Below, piece by piece: positions 1 to 12,234 of a stretch of 64,000 nucleotides of DNA (position 1 is the stretch's first letter; each line of letters begins with the position of its first letter). The notes under the pieces were generated by a model. The model worked only from the letters and a program-made list of their open reading frames with translations. It was not told the origin of the DNA and made no database searches. Made by a program: the position numbers and the translations under genes. This DNA comes from Humulus lupulus (taxonomy: Eukaryota > Streptophyta > Magnoliopsida > Rosales > Cannabaceae), in NCBI RefSeq assembly GCF_963169125.1, contig NC_084802.1, positions 15,996,896 to 16,060,895 of the forward strand, given 5' to 3'.

Positions 1-1230
1 TTACTTGGACAATAAGTATTAATGGCTCATGAGTGACAAGATAACAAAATTTGAATAAGAGTGGTTTTTATATAAATATATATATATATATATATTTATA
101 ATATGTTTATGAAATAAACAAGGACCAGTGACTCAAATTTAGTCAACTTTAGAAAGAGGGAAAATTAGCCTATTTTGCTTAAAAGAATGGCAAGAGTATC
201 GCAGGCAGCCTTGTCCCATGATCTCAAAGATAGATTCTCAAATCTCATATTGCTTATGATGAAGCAAAGAAAGCTTATTATTTGAGGTTTGAACCTTCAA
301 CAACGGCATTGCAAAATGTTGACTACATACTATTCAGAAATCATTCAATAAATTACTCATTTTTATTGTTTCTACTCAAAATGATAGGAGGTTTCTAGTC
401 AAAATTGGACAACAAAGAACAAACCCTTCTAAAATATATCAAGTGTAATACGACATCACCAATTAAATTATTTTTCAAACCAAAAAAAAAAAAAAAAAAA
501 GTTTTTATATCGATATAGGTGCATTTGTTCAAGTGCAAATAATATATAATTAGGATGACAAGAAAAAATTATTATTTATATAAGGGTGTGACTATTGACA
601 CTTTTTTTCTCCCCTCCCTTTTATAATTGATGAGTAATTAATTAGCCATTTACATACATAATTATATGTAAATTGACATAAATATCCTCAAACAATTATA
701 ATTATAAACTATAATTCTTAACACACACCCTCCCAACATATTAGGTATAAACATTAAAAAAATGTTAGATTATCAATTTAAAAAAATTAAAACTCTAAAA
801 AAAAGTAATGGATGAACAAATATAGATATGAATGTGATGTGGATGCTAAAGATTTTAAATCTAATGAGTTTTTTTTTTTTTTATCATATGTATGAATTTT
901 TTTTATTGTATTTTATTCTTAAAATTGTGTATAATAACAACAAGTCACTCAATATTGACATAATTAAAAAGACTAAATAAAAACATAAAAGCGAAATAAA
1001 GATTATTAAGCCATGAAAATGAGATGTAAAAGACATAACATTTATCATGATAAGAGTCATTGATCATACCATTTACATTAGTGACAATGATTTAAGTTTT
1101 AGTTTTGTTTAGGAGAGAGTGGTTTTAACAATATTTGTATTAATAATTGTTATACTCATTTTTCAAGCATTTATGACATTTCAAAAAATAACAATTATAA
1201 AGGGATGATGAACAAAACCTATAACCTTTC
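1..1230. other. AT-rich intergenic DNA, no gene seen
   Basis: No coding frame of note in six frames. The sequence holds TA dinucleotide runs (about 80-105), poly-A tracts (about 482-500) and poly-T tracts, as is usual for plant intergenic DNA. I recognise no terminal repeats here. Confidence 0.6.
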
Positions 1231-1360
1231 TATTCTCACAAAGCACAAAACAGATCCTGTTCTCACAAAACACAAAACAATTCTTGTTATCACAAAGCAC
1301 AAAGTACTTCATGTTCTCACAAAGTACAATTACTTCATGTTCTTATGAAGTACAAAACAA
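1231..1360. repeat. 27-bp tandem repeat, about five units
   Basis: Five successive units start with a variant of TTCTCACAAAGCACAAAAC and repeat every 26-28 bases. They differ by scattered substitutions, so the array is old. The 61-codon frame at 1345-1530 begins in the last unit and resembles no protein I know. Confidence 0.7.
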
Positions 1361-2048
1361 ACTACCAAGCGCTAACAGAATGGATTGGGTCGCGTAGCCG
1401 CATTCGTCATTCTCTGTTCGCACAAGGCAAACCATTACACACTAACAGGAGGATCCTGATCGTTCAACACACAAAATCTGCGCTAACAGAATTAACAAAG
1501 GAGTACATAGTTGCTATTTATCAAATATAATTGTATTTGTATTATTTTTGGGCCAAGTCCAATAACTTAGGCTTATGATCCAATTGTAACCCTAAACTCC
1601 TCACTATAAATAAGATGAGATGTGATAGAAATAAAGGGGAGGCAATTCATAATGTCGAAACTCCATGATGGTAGAAACAAGTCATTATGTAATGTAAAAG
1701 CAAATGAGGACTATAGAACAATCGACGACGTAAGTTCACTGGAAACTATGACTTTTTAAGCTTAAATATTAATAAAAGTAACTAAGTGGATATATGTCAT
1801 TTTTTTGGGATCGAACCACTTTAAAATATGGTGTTATTTATTTGATTATACATCTATTCTTGAATTCATGCTTTTATGTTCTCAAGTTGATGAAAAATAG
1901 TGTCAACAATGATATAAATGGGTGTGAGATGAAAGTTTTATGAATAATATTGTACTTAACAAGAGGGGGAGTGAAAATAAATTCTTTTAACTTTTAAAAG
2001 GAGTGTAATTAGAAAATGTGTAAGAGAAGAAAAAAAGTGCGTGCCATA
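1361..2048 (+). other. AT-rich DNA with an LTR-like promoter
   Basis: A TATAAATA box at 1605-1612 follows a moderately GC-balanced stretch and precedes a purine-rich leader, the arrangement seen in LTR U3/R regions. I could not find matching LTR ends or a target duplication, so a diverged solo LTR is only one possibility. No coding gene is visible. Confidence 0.3.
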
Positions 2049-2118
2049 GTCACATAATCCAATTACTCAAATTAATTATATATGGTCACATAATCCAATT
2101 ACTCAAATTAATTGTATA
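2049..2118. repeat. 36-bp direct duplication
   Basis: GTCACATAATCCAATTACTC and its flank appear at 2049 and again at 2085, nearly identical over about 33 bases. This is a simple tandem duplication. Confidence 0.8.
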
Positions 2119-2477
2119 TTATTTGCACTTGTCAACCTTGCTATCCTCCTTGTATTGGCTTGCCAATAGTAAGTTTCCATTCAATATATATCCATCCCCA
2201 CAATTGCTCCATACATTTTGTACCGGAAAAAGTTGAGAACTACTCAATTTTAGGAGTAGTTAACTAAAATTAGACACTTAATATATTTACTTGAATTTTA
2301 CCTATAATTATGACGAGACTTCCCAAATTACCCTTATTTGAGCACATGGTTCTAAGTGTTGTTGTAATATGTATTATATGTGTCATATTATAGTTAAATT
2401 GAAAATGCATTTTAATTATAATGTGTCATATATATGTGTGACAACTATATTTATAGGAATGTATTCAATCTATGAAA

Positions 2478-3915
2478 AATTATTCTTTAAAATGTAAAAA
2501 TCAAGGCTTAAAATATAAATCATAAATCTTAAAATGTAAAGAACAATCATTTAAAATATAAATCTCAAGACATAAAATCTAAACCACAATTCTTCAAAAT
2601 ATAAACCACAAAGCTTAAAATATAAACCATCACTTTTTAAAATTTAAACCACAAGCCTTAAAATTTAAATCGCGGTTTGTAAAAATTTAAATCATAATGC
2701 TTAAAGTTAAACTACTAGACTTAAAATCTAAACTACGATCATATAAAATATAAATCATATTCTTTTAAAATTTAAGCCATGATTCTTTAAAATTTAAACC
2801 ATTAGTTTTTAAAATTTAAACTACCATATAACTTAAAATTTAAACATCTCTTTAAAATTTAAATCACAAGACTTAAAATTTAAATAACAACTCTTTAAAA
2901 TTTAAAACACGAGGCTTGAATATAAACCACAACTCTTTAAAATTTAAATCACGATGCTTAAAAGTTAAACTACTTAGCTTAAAAGTTAAACTACTTAGCT
3001 TAAAATCTAAACTACGACCATATAAAATATAAATCATGATCATTTAAAATCTAAAATCACGACTCTTTAAAATTTAAATCACTAGTCTTTAAAATTTAAA
3101 GCACGACTCTTTAAAATTTAAAGCACGACTCTTTAAAATTTAAACCACAAGGCTTAAAATTTTAAAACGCAAGGCTTAAAATTTTAAAACGCAAGGCTTA
3201 AAATTTAAACCACGACTTTAAAAATTTAAACCACAATGCTTAAAAGTTAAATCACTAGCCTTAAAATCTAAACCACGATCGTATAAAATATAAACAATGA
3301 TCCTTAAAAATCTAAATCACGACTCTTTAAAATTTAAATCACTAGTCTTTAAACCACAAGACTTAAAATTTAAACTACGACTCTTTAAAAGTTAAATAAG
3401 ACTTAAAATTTAAACTAGAAAGCTTAAAATTTAAACAAAAATTCTTTAAAATTTAAACCATAAGGCTTAAAAGTTAAACCACGCGATTAAAATCTAAATC
3501 ACAACCATATAAAATATAAACCATGATCATTTAAAATCTAAACAATGAATCCTTAGAATTTAAACTCTTAGTCTTTAAAATTTAAACTACAACTTTTTAA
3601 AATTTAAACCACAAGACTTAAAATTTAAATCACGACTCTTTAAAATTTAAACCACAAGACTTAAAATTTAAACCATAAGGCTTAAAAGTTAAACCACACG
3701 ATTAAAATCTAAACCGCGGCCATATAAAATATATACTATGATCATATAAAATATAAATCATGTTCCTTTTAAATTTAAACTACGACTCCTTAAAGTTTAA
3801 ATCACTAGTCTTTAAAATTTAAACTACACGACTTAAAATTTAAACTATAAGACTTAAAATTTAAATCACGATTCTTTAAAATTTAAACAAAAATGCTTAA
3901 AAGTTATACTACTAA
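2478..3915. repeat. AT-rich minisatellite, about 70 short units
   Basis: About 1.4 kb consists of units of roughly 18-22 bases of the form (C)TTTAAAATTTAAACCACAA, alternating with a near twin CTTAAAATTTAAATCACGA. Each unit has a TTTAAA-type core, so the core is close to self-complementary. Small higher-order repeats occur: a 20-base unit repeats exactly near 2955-3005, and other short duplications lie near 3090-3125 and 3150-3190. No reading frame survives. The array is bounded by ordinary AT-rich DNA. Confidence 0.9.
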
Positions 3916-4439
3916 GCTTAACAAAATAAAATGTATAGATTTTTAGCTATTAATTTAACATATATTTGTTGTATTTATTTGTCATTAAATATTATTTAAA
4001 GCTATTAACTAATAGTAAAAAGAGTTGGATATGATGATTATGTGGTTTCTTATGCTATCTTGATGGGCATGTGTTTGACTCTTGGCAACTACAATTGATA
4101 TATTTTTTTTATAGCATACCTAGACACCTTGTGTGTAGAAAAAAATATAATGGAACATTCATTATATTTTGTATAAAAATAAGAGAATTAATAAATGAGT
4201 AAAAATTAAAATGGTTATGACACCTAATCTAATTTCTTCGTACCTCAATGGAAAAGAACCAGTCAAACTAGTCCATTTAAAATGTGAGTGAGCCAACACA
4301 GTGGAGAATTGTGCCTTATACTGCTCGATCCATTTGTTCTACGTCCATTTTATTATTAACTTTATTTAAATAAGAAGAAATAGTTAGTCCCTTCTATTAT
4401 TTATATTTTAACAGCACCTAATTAAAATATAAATAATAA
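3916..4439. other. AT-rich intergenic DNA, no gene seen
   Basis: Nothing coding and no terminal repeats recognised. It separates the main minisatellite from a small decayed island of the same repeat. Confidence 0.5.
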
Positions 4440-4550
4440 TTATTTGAAAGTAGAGTATGATGCTTTGGAATGTAAACTATAAGCCAAAAATATAAACCAC
4501 ACCTTTATAAGTGTAAATCACAAGTCTGAAAATATAAATCAATGATATTT
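4440..4550. repeat. Decayed island of the 2478-3915 minisatellite
   Basis: Phrases such as AATATAAACCACACC and GTAAATCACAAGTCTG repeat at about 22-base spacing and match the unit of the large array, with many substitutions. The island lies more than 500 bp from the main array. Confidence 0.5.
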
Positions 4551-4707
4551 TAATCACTCTGTACAAATAATTATCAAAATAAAATACGTGGTTAATTATA
4601 GTTAATGAATTATAAAAATGGGTAGTTTTCAAAAAATCCTTTTAAATAAAGAATAAATTTATCTCTTAAATCATTTTCATTAAACAAAAAGGCCATTTAG
4701 TATTATA

Positions 4708-5074
4708 CTAGGTAAATTTTAAATTTTAAATTATTTACTTAGTTTTATTTAGAAAATGTATCAATTTTTTTAATTGCCATATAAATTTTAAATAAATAAA
4801 CAAAGTCATATATTATAAGAGAATGACATAAACATATTTAAAAAAAAATTAAACCAAAACATTTTCTATAGTTTTTTTAAAAAAAATAATATGATAATTT
4901 TTTTAAAAAAAATATTAAACCAAGAATCCATTAGATATACACTTTATGGTGCATTCTAGTTTTAAAATTAAATATCTTTTTCTAATTTTCTTTTAGAAAA
5001 AATACATATGAATTTTAATATAATAAAATATTAAAAAAAAATTCTAAATCAAAACTATAAATTTAATAAGTTTA
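4708..5074 (-). repeat. Extra copy of a Helitron-like 3' end
   Basis: About 200 bases from 4720 are a diverged direct copy of 5100-5290; shared phrases include TTAGTTTTATTTA, CATATAAATTTTAAATAAAT and TAAACCAAAA. On the minus strand this copy ends CTAG followed by T at 4708, the expected end of a Helitron. Tandem 3' ends are a common Helitron habit. No clear 3' hairpin is visible, which weakens the call. Confidence 0.3.
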
Positions 5075-5614
5075 GTAGATACAAGCAACGTGCAATGGAT
5101 GATTGCTTAGTTTTATTTATAAAATTTATTAATTATTTTTATTAAATTTATATGATTGTCATATAAATTTTAAATAAATAAACAATATTATATATAAAAT
5201 AATTACATAAACATATTAAAAGAAAAATTAAACCAAAATATTATTTATGTTATTTAAAAAATATATATATATATATAATATGATAATCTTTTAGATTACA
5301 AATTACCTTATTTAATGTACAAAATATTCATGATATTATTCAAATTACACTTTAATGATTGGAGAATAAACTTATTTATTCTTGATAGAAGATAAATGTT
5401 ATTCTAATTTCTTATGAACTTACATAATCATACTATTTATATATACACATGACACCTATACATAAAATATTTGTAATATTTATTGTTATTTAATATGAAT
5501 ATAAATATATAAGCTATATTAAATAAAAAAACATGTTTTCTTTTTAAATATAAATGATAATATTAATTAATAAAAACTAAAATTATGTATTATATATTAT
5601 TATTATTATTACTA

Positions 5615-5994
5615 GGGTAGGTAACCATTTGGTACCCTATGTTTTTGCAAAGTATCATTTTTGTACCCTCTGTTTTCAATAATGCTCATATGGTACCCTG
5701 TATTTTAAAATCGTACATATTTGGTACCCTAAACTCAAATTTAATTAATAAAATTTTATCAATTTAATCAAACTGCTGTCAATTATGTAAGTTACAAATT
5801 TAAATTTAATTACATAATTACATATAACTGATGACATTTGATCATATTGACAAAATTTTATCTATTAAATCTGAGTTTAGGGTACCAAATATATACGATT
5901 TTAAAATACATGGTACCATATGAGCATTATTGAAAACAGAGGGTACCAAAATGATACTTTGCAAAAATATAGGGTACCAAATCAGTAAATTCCC
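5615..5994. mobile_element. Foldback MITE of Mutator (MULE) type
   Basis: The 380-bp element has long terminal inverted repeats of more than 120 bases. The left arm starts GGGTAGGTAACCATTTGG and the right arm, reversed, starts GGGAATTTACTGATTTGG; both share GGTACCCT boxes and a TTTTGCAAAGTATCATTTT phrase. It is flanked by TTATTACTA (5606-5614) and TTATTACTG (5995-6003), a 9-bp target duplication with one mismatch, the length made by Mutator-like transposases. No coding capacity. Confidence 0.85.
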
Positions 5995-6198
5995 TTATTA
6001 CTGTTATAATGATATTTTATAATATTTAAATTTATATTAATATAATTATTAAATATTTAGTATTATATTATATATTATTATAATAATGATATTGTATAAC
6101 ATTTGAATTTGAATGTGAATTGAAACATATTAATATAATTATTATATATGTAGTCTTTTATTAAATATTATTATAATAATGATATTTTATAGTATTTG

Positions 6199-7049
6199 TG
6201 TTGACTACCATTTTTGCTATCAAAGTTTGTAAAAGAGGTTAAAGAAATAGCTATATGAACGTAGATTTTTACGTGGTTCAGGTTGTAAAATAACCATAGT
6301 CCACGAGTCTTTTGTATTAGGGGGTTTGCTAGCTTATAGTTGCAAGCTTTTTTACAGTATCTTCTCAGATAGCATTTATATTGCTCTGAGTCTTGGTATT
6401 TCTTAATAAAAAATCCAGCCCCCTACAATGAGACTCCCAGCCCTATTTATAGTGGCTGGGGTCATTAATGTTAATCATACACAACTAATCCACATTTTCC
6501 TCATAATTGAGGGATCAATACACTTTAATGCATTAGGCTGCAATGAACAGAAAATATGGCCCAAGCAGGATTTGCGGGGCCCACGGCATAAAAGTAACCA
6601 CTTTATGGGGAACATGCCCTTGCGACTGTCAGGACGTGCTGCGCACATTTTCGTGTCAGGCGGCGTAGTGGGCATGCGAATTGTCGATTCGTACCTTAGC
6701 AACCCTGCTAACAGATCGCCCACAAAAGTAGTCAGACAATCTTCTGGCTCTGAAGACCCGTAGTCATTGACACGTTGCTCCACCTCCCTGGTCCAAGACC
6801 CAGAGCCTTGGACCCGAGAGAACCGTGACACAACACCCGTATGGGGATGAACTATATCTCCAAGAGTGAAACTCGGCACTTGACTTACCAAGGCGAGGCG
6901 CCTGCTCTTCCTCGGACACTTCCTAATATGGGAACATCCTTTCACCGACTACAGACCTCGGGGAGTAACAAGCCCTAAGTATGCCTACGTGCCACGTAGT
7001 CAGTCATCTGGGATTGCCACGTGTTGTTCATGGTAAAATGCGAACAAAA
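6199..7049 (-). repeat. 3' LTR of the Tat element
   Basis: It begins TGTTGACTACC on the plus strand and aligns with 23436-24300 throughout. It carries a minus-strand TATA box (CTATAAATA, 6444-6452). The two LTRs differ by several percent and by small indels (851 versus 865 bases), so the insertion is not recent. Confidence 0.9.
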
Positions 7050-7061
7050 TTTTCCCCCCAA
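7050..7061 (-). other. Polypurine tract of the Tat element
   Basis: On the minus strand TTGGGGGGAAAA lies directly before the 3' LTR, the expected place for the plus-strand primer of reverse transcription. Its position confirms the element's orientation. A similar tract (TTGGGGGGCAAA) abuts the Tat-type LTR at 63361. Confidence 0.75.
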
Positions 7062-7384
7062 GTCTCTACTTGTCCTCGGACAGTGGAGACTTTGAAAAGA
7101 GGGAAGTACTGAGAGGTCCTCGGACAGTTTGCGTTTGAACTTCCGCTGATGTCACTCTTGAAAGGAGAAACACGTGACACACCCCCTTGCTGGGCCCATC
7201 AATCTGTGCATTTAATTAGGGGTCATCTCGATATCCCAAACGTTTATTATGAAACCCAAGTTGTCCCGTCCCAAGGAAGCCAATGATTGCGATCTACACC
7301 TTTCAGACCTTGACTGTCAGATTACTTTAGCAACTCGCTCATCCGATGATCATAGAAGCGTTGCCTCTTGTATGTTTCATTGGG

Positions 7385-7390
7385 TATAAA
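7385..7390 (+). promoter_or_regulatory. TATA box of the Tat antisense gene
   Basis: TATAAA in GGGTATAAAGGGCCC is followed by a CT-rich leader and intron-like signals, then by the antisense gene. A G-box CACGTG lies upstream at 7171-7176. The box is inside the element but outside the LTR, suggesting a separate internal promoter reading opposite to gag-pol. Inferred from sequence only. Confidence 0.45.
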
Positions 7391-7951
7391 GGGCCCATAA
7401 AAAACCTTCAATTACTTATCACAGTCATTCAAAAAACACGAAACCTCTCCACACACTCTCTCTTCTTCAACCCCTCACTGGAATTTTGGACAACTGGCGT
7501 GAGTCTTCCTACTTTTGGTTAGACAGCAAGCAGTACTACAGGGTGAGAACTTGCCTCAACACTTATCTTCATTTTATCTCGGGTAAGTATCTCTAATCCA
7601 TGTTCTTTGGTTGTGTTTAGTGTTTTTTTAAGATGCGTTTTAAGGATAGCAATAGTGTAGTATTCCAGTATTCTTTGTCTCTACAAGTGGCTTTAGGCAT
7701 ATCTGAATGTTAGGCTTTCTTCGAGATGGCCTCACAATTTTTTTATCGATTTTGCATTTCTGGGTCTATGGCCGGAATCTGGGGATTTCCAGTTTCCGGC
7801 AGGCTCATCTCCCTCAGCTCGTCACTAGGCATCGAGGATGTCCCATATCTCCAAAATCTTCTTTTCCTTCCGAGAAGTATTCTTAGGGTTCTTTGTATTT
7901 TGGTTATTTTTCCTTCAGTCAGAATGCTAACTGCTTGGTTTTTTGTCTCAG

Positions 7952-10900
7952 ATGTCTGAGGAAATCCGCTACCTGCACGAGCACGGATTCTACTTATTCT
8001 ACCAAGAACTTTCTGAAATGGCAAGCTCGTGAGACTCCTTTGAGGGAACTCAGGGACGGGGGTCAGAGTGCTGGACGGGGAGCAAACTGCTTACCTCGAC
8101 CTCCAAGTGGCGGTGAGGCCCCTCCGGTGTGAGGATTCGAGGCTCACTGTGGAGGAAGTCAACGTAGCCCCCACTCCACACCCGTCTCAAAAATATGAGG
8201 GTGAGGCATTTGAGGCGGAGGTCTACCGCGCACTTCTTCGACATCCCAAAGCCCTGGAGGCCATCACGAGGTATTACTCAATCGAGGATAGATGCCTCAT
8301 TCGTCTTTGCCGAGAGTCCGAGCGAGCACACTGTGGCGCCTACGACATGGGTGCCTGGAGCCAGGCACATCTAATGGCAGGGGCTACCCTACCCCTCAAG
8401 CCGTACTTTGTCAAATTTTTGAAGTACGTGGGGATAGCCCCATTCCAGATTTCCCCCAACGGCTACAGGGTGCTCGCAGGGATGTACGTTCTGTTCTGGA
8501 GACAGAAATGGTCGGAGCCCTCATTAGCGGAGATACTGTATTTCTACAGTTTCAAGACCACTCATCAGAAGAAGGGGTCCAAGCGGGATGGATATTACTC
8601 TTTGGTGAAGTACCTCACATCCTCACTCAGCTACAAGGCTCCTCATCACAACGAGAATCATTCTCGAGACTACAAGGATGCCTTCTTCTTCACAGATGGC
8701 TTCTCGACCTGTAGTAGACTTTAATTCTCGACTTTGCCCGAGTAGGTAAGCATCTTTTTGAACACAGTTACTCTTTGCCTTGCTAGGGCCTCTATCTTCG
8801 AAACTTAGTGATTTATTTTTGAGTAGGTCCAATCCGCCGGAACCACTATATTTAGCTCTTTGAGGACCATCTCCAAGCGATGAAGGCTCTTCCCAACTAA
8901 GAATTAGACCTTAGTGTCTTGGTAACGAAACTGAACCTCATCAGGTCGGGGATCCTCAGCGTAGAGCAGCAGATAAGCAACATGGAGTTGACCAAATATT
9001 GCCAGTCCAAGAAGTCTCGGGAAGTAGCGTCCCGTCATATCAACTATATAGAGGGGCTGGCCAAGAAGGCATTTCAGAGGCGATGGCTGAGGAGAGGTCG
9101 GTGAATGCTCGGGCCATTGAAGAGGCGCGAGAGGCCCAAGAAGACCAGAAACTCGAGGCGGAACTCCAAGCAGGGATGGAAGCTTCCCATCTAGACTCAC
9201 GTAACTCACCTCTTGTTCTGTCGTCTGCTGCCTGAGTGAGTGATAGGATAAGTCCCGACCATGTCTGGGCCTCTCCAGCCTTTCTCTGTTATGTCAAATC
9301 TCACATCAGCGTTGAACAAGGGAAGAATTTCAAGATTTCCTAGATCTTGTATATGTATATCTCCATCACCTTAGGAGGTAACCTACCTCCCATGGGTTCG
9401 TACCCTTAGATCGAGTGACATCCTTTCCCTTGAGCTGGTTTTGCCAATATGGCACCAATATTAGCTGTGATGTAAGGAATAGGATAGCACACCTTCACTA
9501 CTTGGACCGATGCTCAGTTCATGGTGAGCCTCCGAATGGCTTAATTTGTTGTATTGTCCTTGTGTAGTATGTATGCTAATTATTTTCCTTGCCCTTGCAG
9601 CTCATATGGGATTAGCGGACATTGCTCGGTCTACTCTAAGGTTGGGAGCGCTCCCCAGCTCTTCGGCGGGATAGGGGTCGCGCCCTCAGGAACAGCCGAT
9701 TCTTCTCCCCCAGCCAAGAGGTAGAGAGTCTCCACTCCTCCTGGGGACCCCCTTACGGTCACCATGCACCCTGTGGTGGAGATCCCCTCTTTGCCCGTAT
9801 CAGAAGAAGCGGTACAAGAGATAAGACTAGAGGAGGTTCTAGAGCCCGAGCCAAAATCGATCCATGAATTGGAGGAGGCAGTGTCGCCCTGAGTCCGTCT
9901 CCTGGTATACCCCATGAAGTACAAGGGGGATTTGTTGGAGTAGTACAACAGGATGCTTCAACACTTTGAATCAAGGCTGAAAGAAGGCAAAAAATCCTTG
10001 CATGAGACAGCCAAGGCCCTCCGGCAACTCAAACCACCCTGAGAGAGGTATGTCGTCCTTGCGATCGAATGAGATGAGCTGGAGACCCTGTTCTCCTCCT
10101 AGCTGAGGGACATAGTTGATCCCCTAGCTGTCGAACTCCTCCAGAGGGTTAGCTCCACTATGTGCGAGTTGACCGCCCGAAGCTTCTCCCAACTTGGTAA
10201 TAGTAATGAAGCCTCTCTCGTGGCCTTATGCCGGTACGCCTTCATCCGGGTAAGTTACATCACCCCCGTCCTTGGATTTGACTTACCCAAATGTTATTAA
10301 TCTAACACATTTGTTTTGTTGCAGTCCGCCTTAGCATGCCAACACCTGGGAGATATTATGATGGAGAAGTCATATGAACTCCAGAGATCCCAGGACAAGG
10401 TTGCCTCCCTCAAGGAGAAGATGAAGGGTTCTCGGGAGGAGCTTCTCTGTTGTGGAAACGCTCCTTGGAGCTTGAGGAGGCTCTCCAGAAAATCTCTGAG
10501 GATTTTTAGCGGGCCGAAAGGGAGAAGCAAGCGACCGTGGATGGCATGCACTGAGCCCAGGAGGAAGCCAAGAAGGCCACTGCTGAAATCACTCAAGTTG
10601 CCTTGGAGAATTCCCAGCTTCAGGAGCAGGCTAGAGAGGCTATTGGTCGGGCTGAGTTAGCCGAGAGAAAGACCCTCCAAGCCATGGAGATGCATAGGTC
10701 GACTAGGTGTCAGGTGGAGAAGCTTACACAAGAGACCGAATCTATCGCCGAGAATGCCTTCTATGTGGCTTGGTATCACAACTAGGACATGAGCTTGGAC
10801 TTCACTGGGGAACCCGAGAAGTACAAACTCCTTTTTAATGAGTGACTCCAAGTTACCGAAGTGGCCCAAGTGGCCTCAACGGCCAAAGCGACCCCATCTA

Positions 10901-11019
10901 CTGAGATCACTCAACCTACTGAGGAGACCTCAGTTGTCGAGACGGTCTCAGTAGGGGGTGCCCCCAGTGATGATCCGATCATCGAAGTGGTGGCGGAGGC
11001 TCCCGAAGCCCAGTTGTAG
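7952..11019 (+). pseudogene. Tat antisense gene (PF04195-like), multi-exon, broken
   Basis: The best preserved part (8068-8724) resembles the plant family annotated as 'putative gypsy type transposon' (PF04195): a GATLPLKPYFVKFLKYVGIA stretch, then APFQISPNGYRVLAGMYVLF. An ATG follows an intron-like TTTTGTCTCAG at 7951. Later pieces, separated by GT...AG-like gaps, lie at about 8826-9235, 9600-9990 and 10316-11019. They are Glu/Lys/Arg-rich with coiled-coil character, as in the C-terminal half of this family. In-frame stops (for example near 8030) and frameshifts show it is dead. Known Tat elements carry such antisense ORFs; their function is not established, and 'transposase' in the family name should not be taken literally. 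Confidence 0.7.
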
Positions 11020-11173
11020 TTTTCACCTTTAGGCCTGTGTGCCATAAGCTTTTGGGGTATAGACAAACGTTGCTCGAGCCCCCGAGCGTAGTTGTAATTA
11101 TTTTCCCAGCTAAGACTTATGTGGCTTGCCTTGCTTTTTGTTTGGTTTGGTTCTGACAATTCACCGTAACCTA
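11020..11173 (+). other. Probable 3' UTR of the antisense gene
   Basis: Non-coding, T-rich sequence after the stop codon at 11017-11019, ending at the start of the tandem array. Assigned by position only. Confidence 0.35.
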
Positions 11174-12003
11174 GAATGTCACGAGAACAAGCACTCAAAA
11201 CCGTTCTGGGCCTTTGGTTCTATAAATTCAATTGTAACACTAATGTCACAGGAACAAGAACTCAACATATTTTAGACATGGTTCCCTGAATTCAATGTAA
11301 CATGAATGTCACGAGAACAAGAACTCACATCTTTTAAACATAGTTCTATGAGTTTAACGTGACATGAATGTCACGAGAACAAGAACTCAAAATATTTTAA
11401 ACATGGTTCTATGAATTCAACGTGACACAAATGTCACGAGAACAAGAACTCAAAATATTTTAGACATGGTTCTATGAATTCAACGTAACACGAATGTCAC
11501 AAGAACAAGAACTCAAAATATTTTAAACATCGTTCTATGAATTCAACGTGACACGAATGTCACAAGAACAAGAACTCAAAATATTTTAAGCACGGTTCTA
11601 TGAATTCAACGTGACACGAATGTCACGAGAACAAGAACTCAAAATATTTTAAACATGGTTCTATGAATTCAACGTGACACGAATGTCACGAGAACAAGAG
11701 CTCACAATATTTTAGACATGGTTCTCTGAATTCAACGTAACACGAATGTCACGAGAACAAGAACTCAAAATATTTTAAACATGATTCTCTGAATTCAACG
11801 TAACATGAATGTCACGAGAACAAGAACGCAAAATATTTTAGACTTGGTTCTATGAATTCAACATAACATGAATGTCACGAGAACAAGAACTCAAAATATT
11901 TTAAACATAGTTCTATGAGTTCAACGTGAGACGAATGTCACGAGAACAAGAACTCAAAAATATTTTAAACATTTTTCTATGAATTCAATGTGACATGAAT
12001 GTG
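11174..12003. repeat. 62-bp tandem array inside the Tat element
   Basis: Thirteen units each contain GAATGTCACGAGAACAAGAA, an AAAATATTTTAAACATGG block and TTCTATGAATTCAACGTGAC, repeating every 62-68 bases. The units differ by a few bases each. The array lies between the antisense gene and the missing end of pol, the region where Tat elements often carry tandem repeats. It stops abruptly within a unit at 12003. Confidence 0.95.
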
Positions 12004-12234
12004 TTAGAGAATATATTTTATTCCAATGGAAATGGTAAGAAATATTACAACTCTATGCAAAAAAAAAAAAAAAAAGTACAATGGACAAGATGATAGATAA
12101 ATAAGTTTACAACTCAATGACCAACAATACAAGTAAATGTAGAAATAAGAGAAAAGAAGATAATTATAGGAACTAAAACTCTAAAACAAAGAATACAATA
12201 AATATGTAAATAAAAAATAGAAGAAGAGGATTAC
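12004..12234. other. Unassigned AT-rich spacer next to the nested element
   Basis: 231 bases with a poly-A run at about 12060-12075 lie between the broken tandem array and the Tekay LTR. It may be Tat sequence or a small separate insertion. No ends or duplications recognised. Confidence 0.4.

Noticed and set aside
6475..6945. 156-codon minus-strand frame, with a second version at 23711-24196
   Set aside because: Both lie wholly inside the two Tat LTRs and are homologous to each other only because the LTRs are. No known domain; open by chance.
11174..12003. Possible CRISPR-like array
   Set aside because: The whole 62-base unit is repeated with no unique spacers, and the context is a plant retrotransposon.
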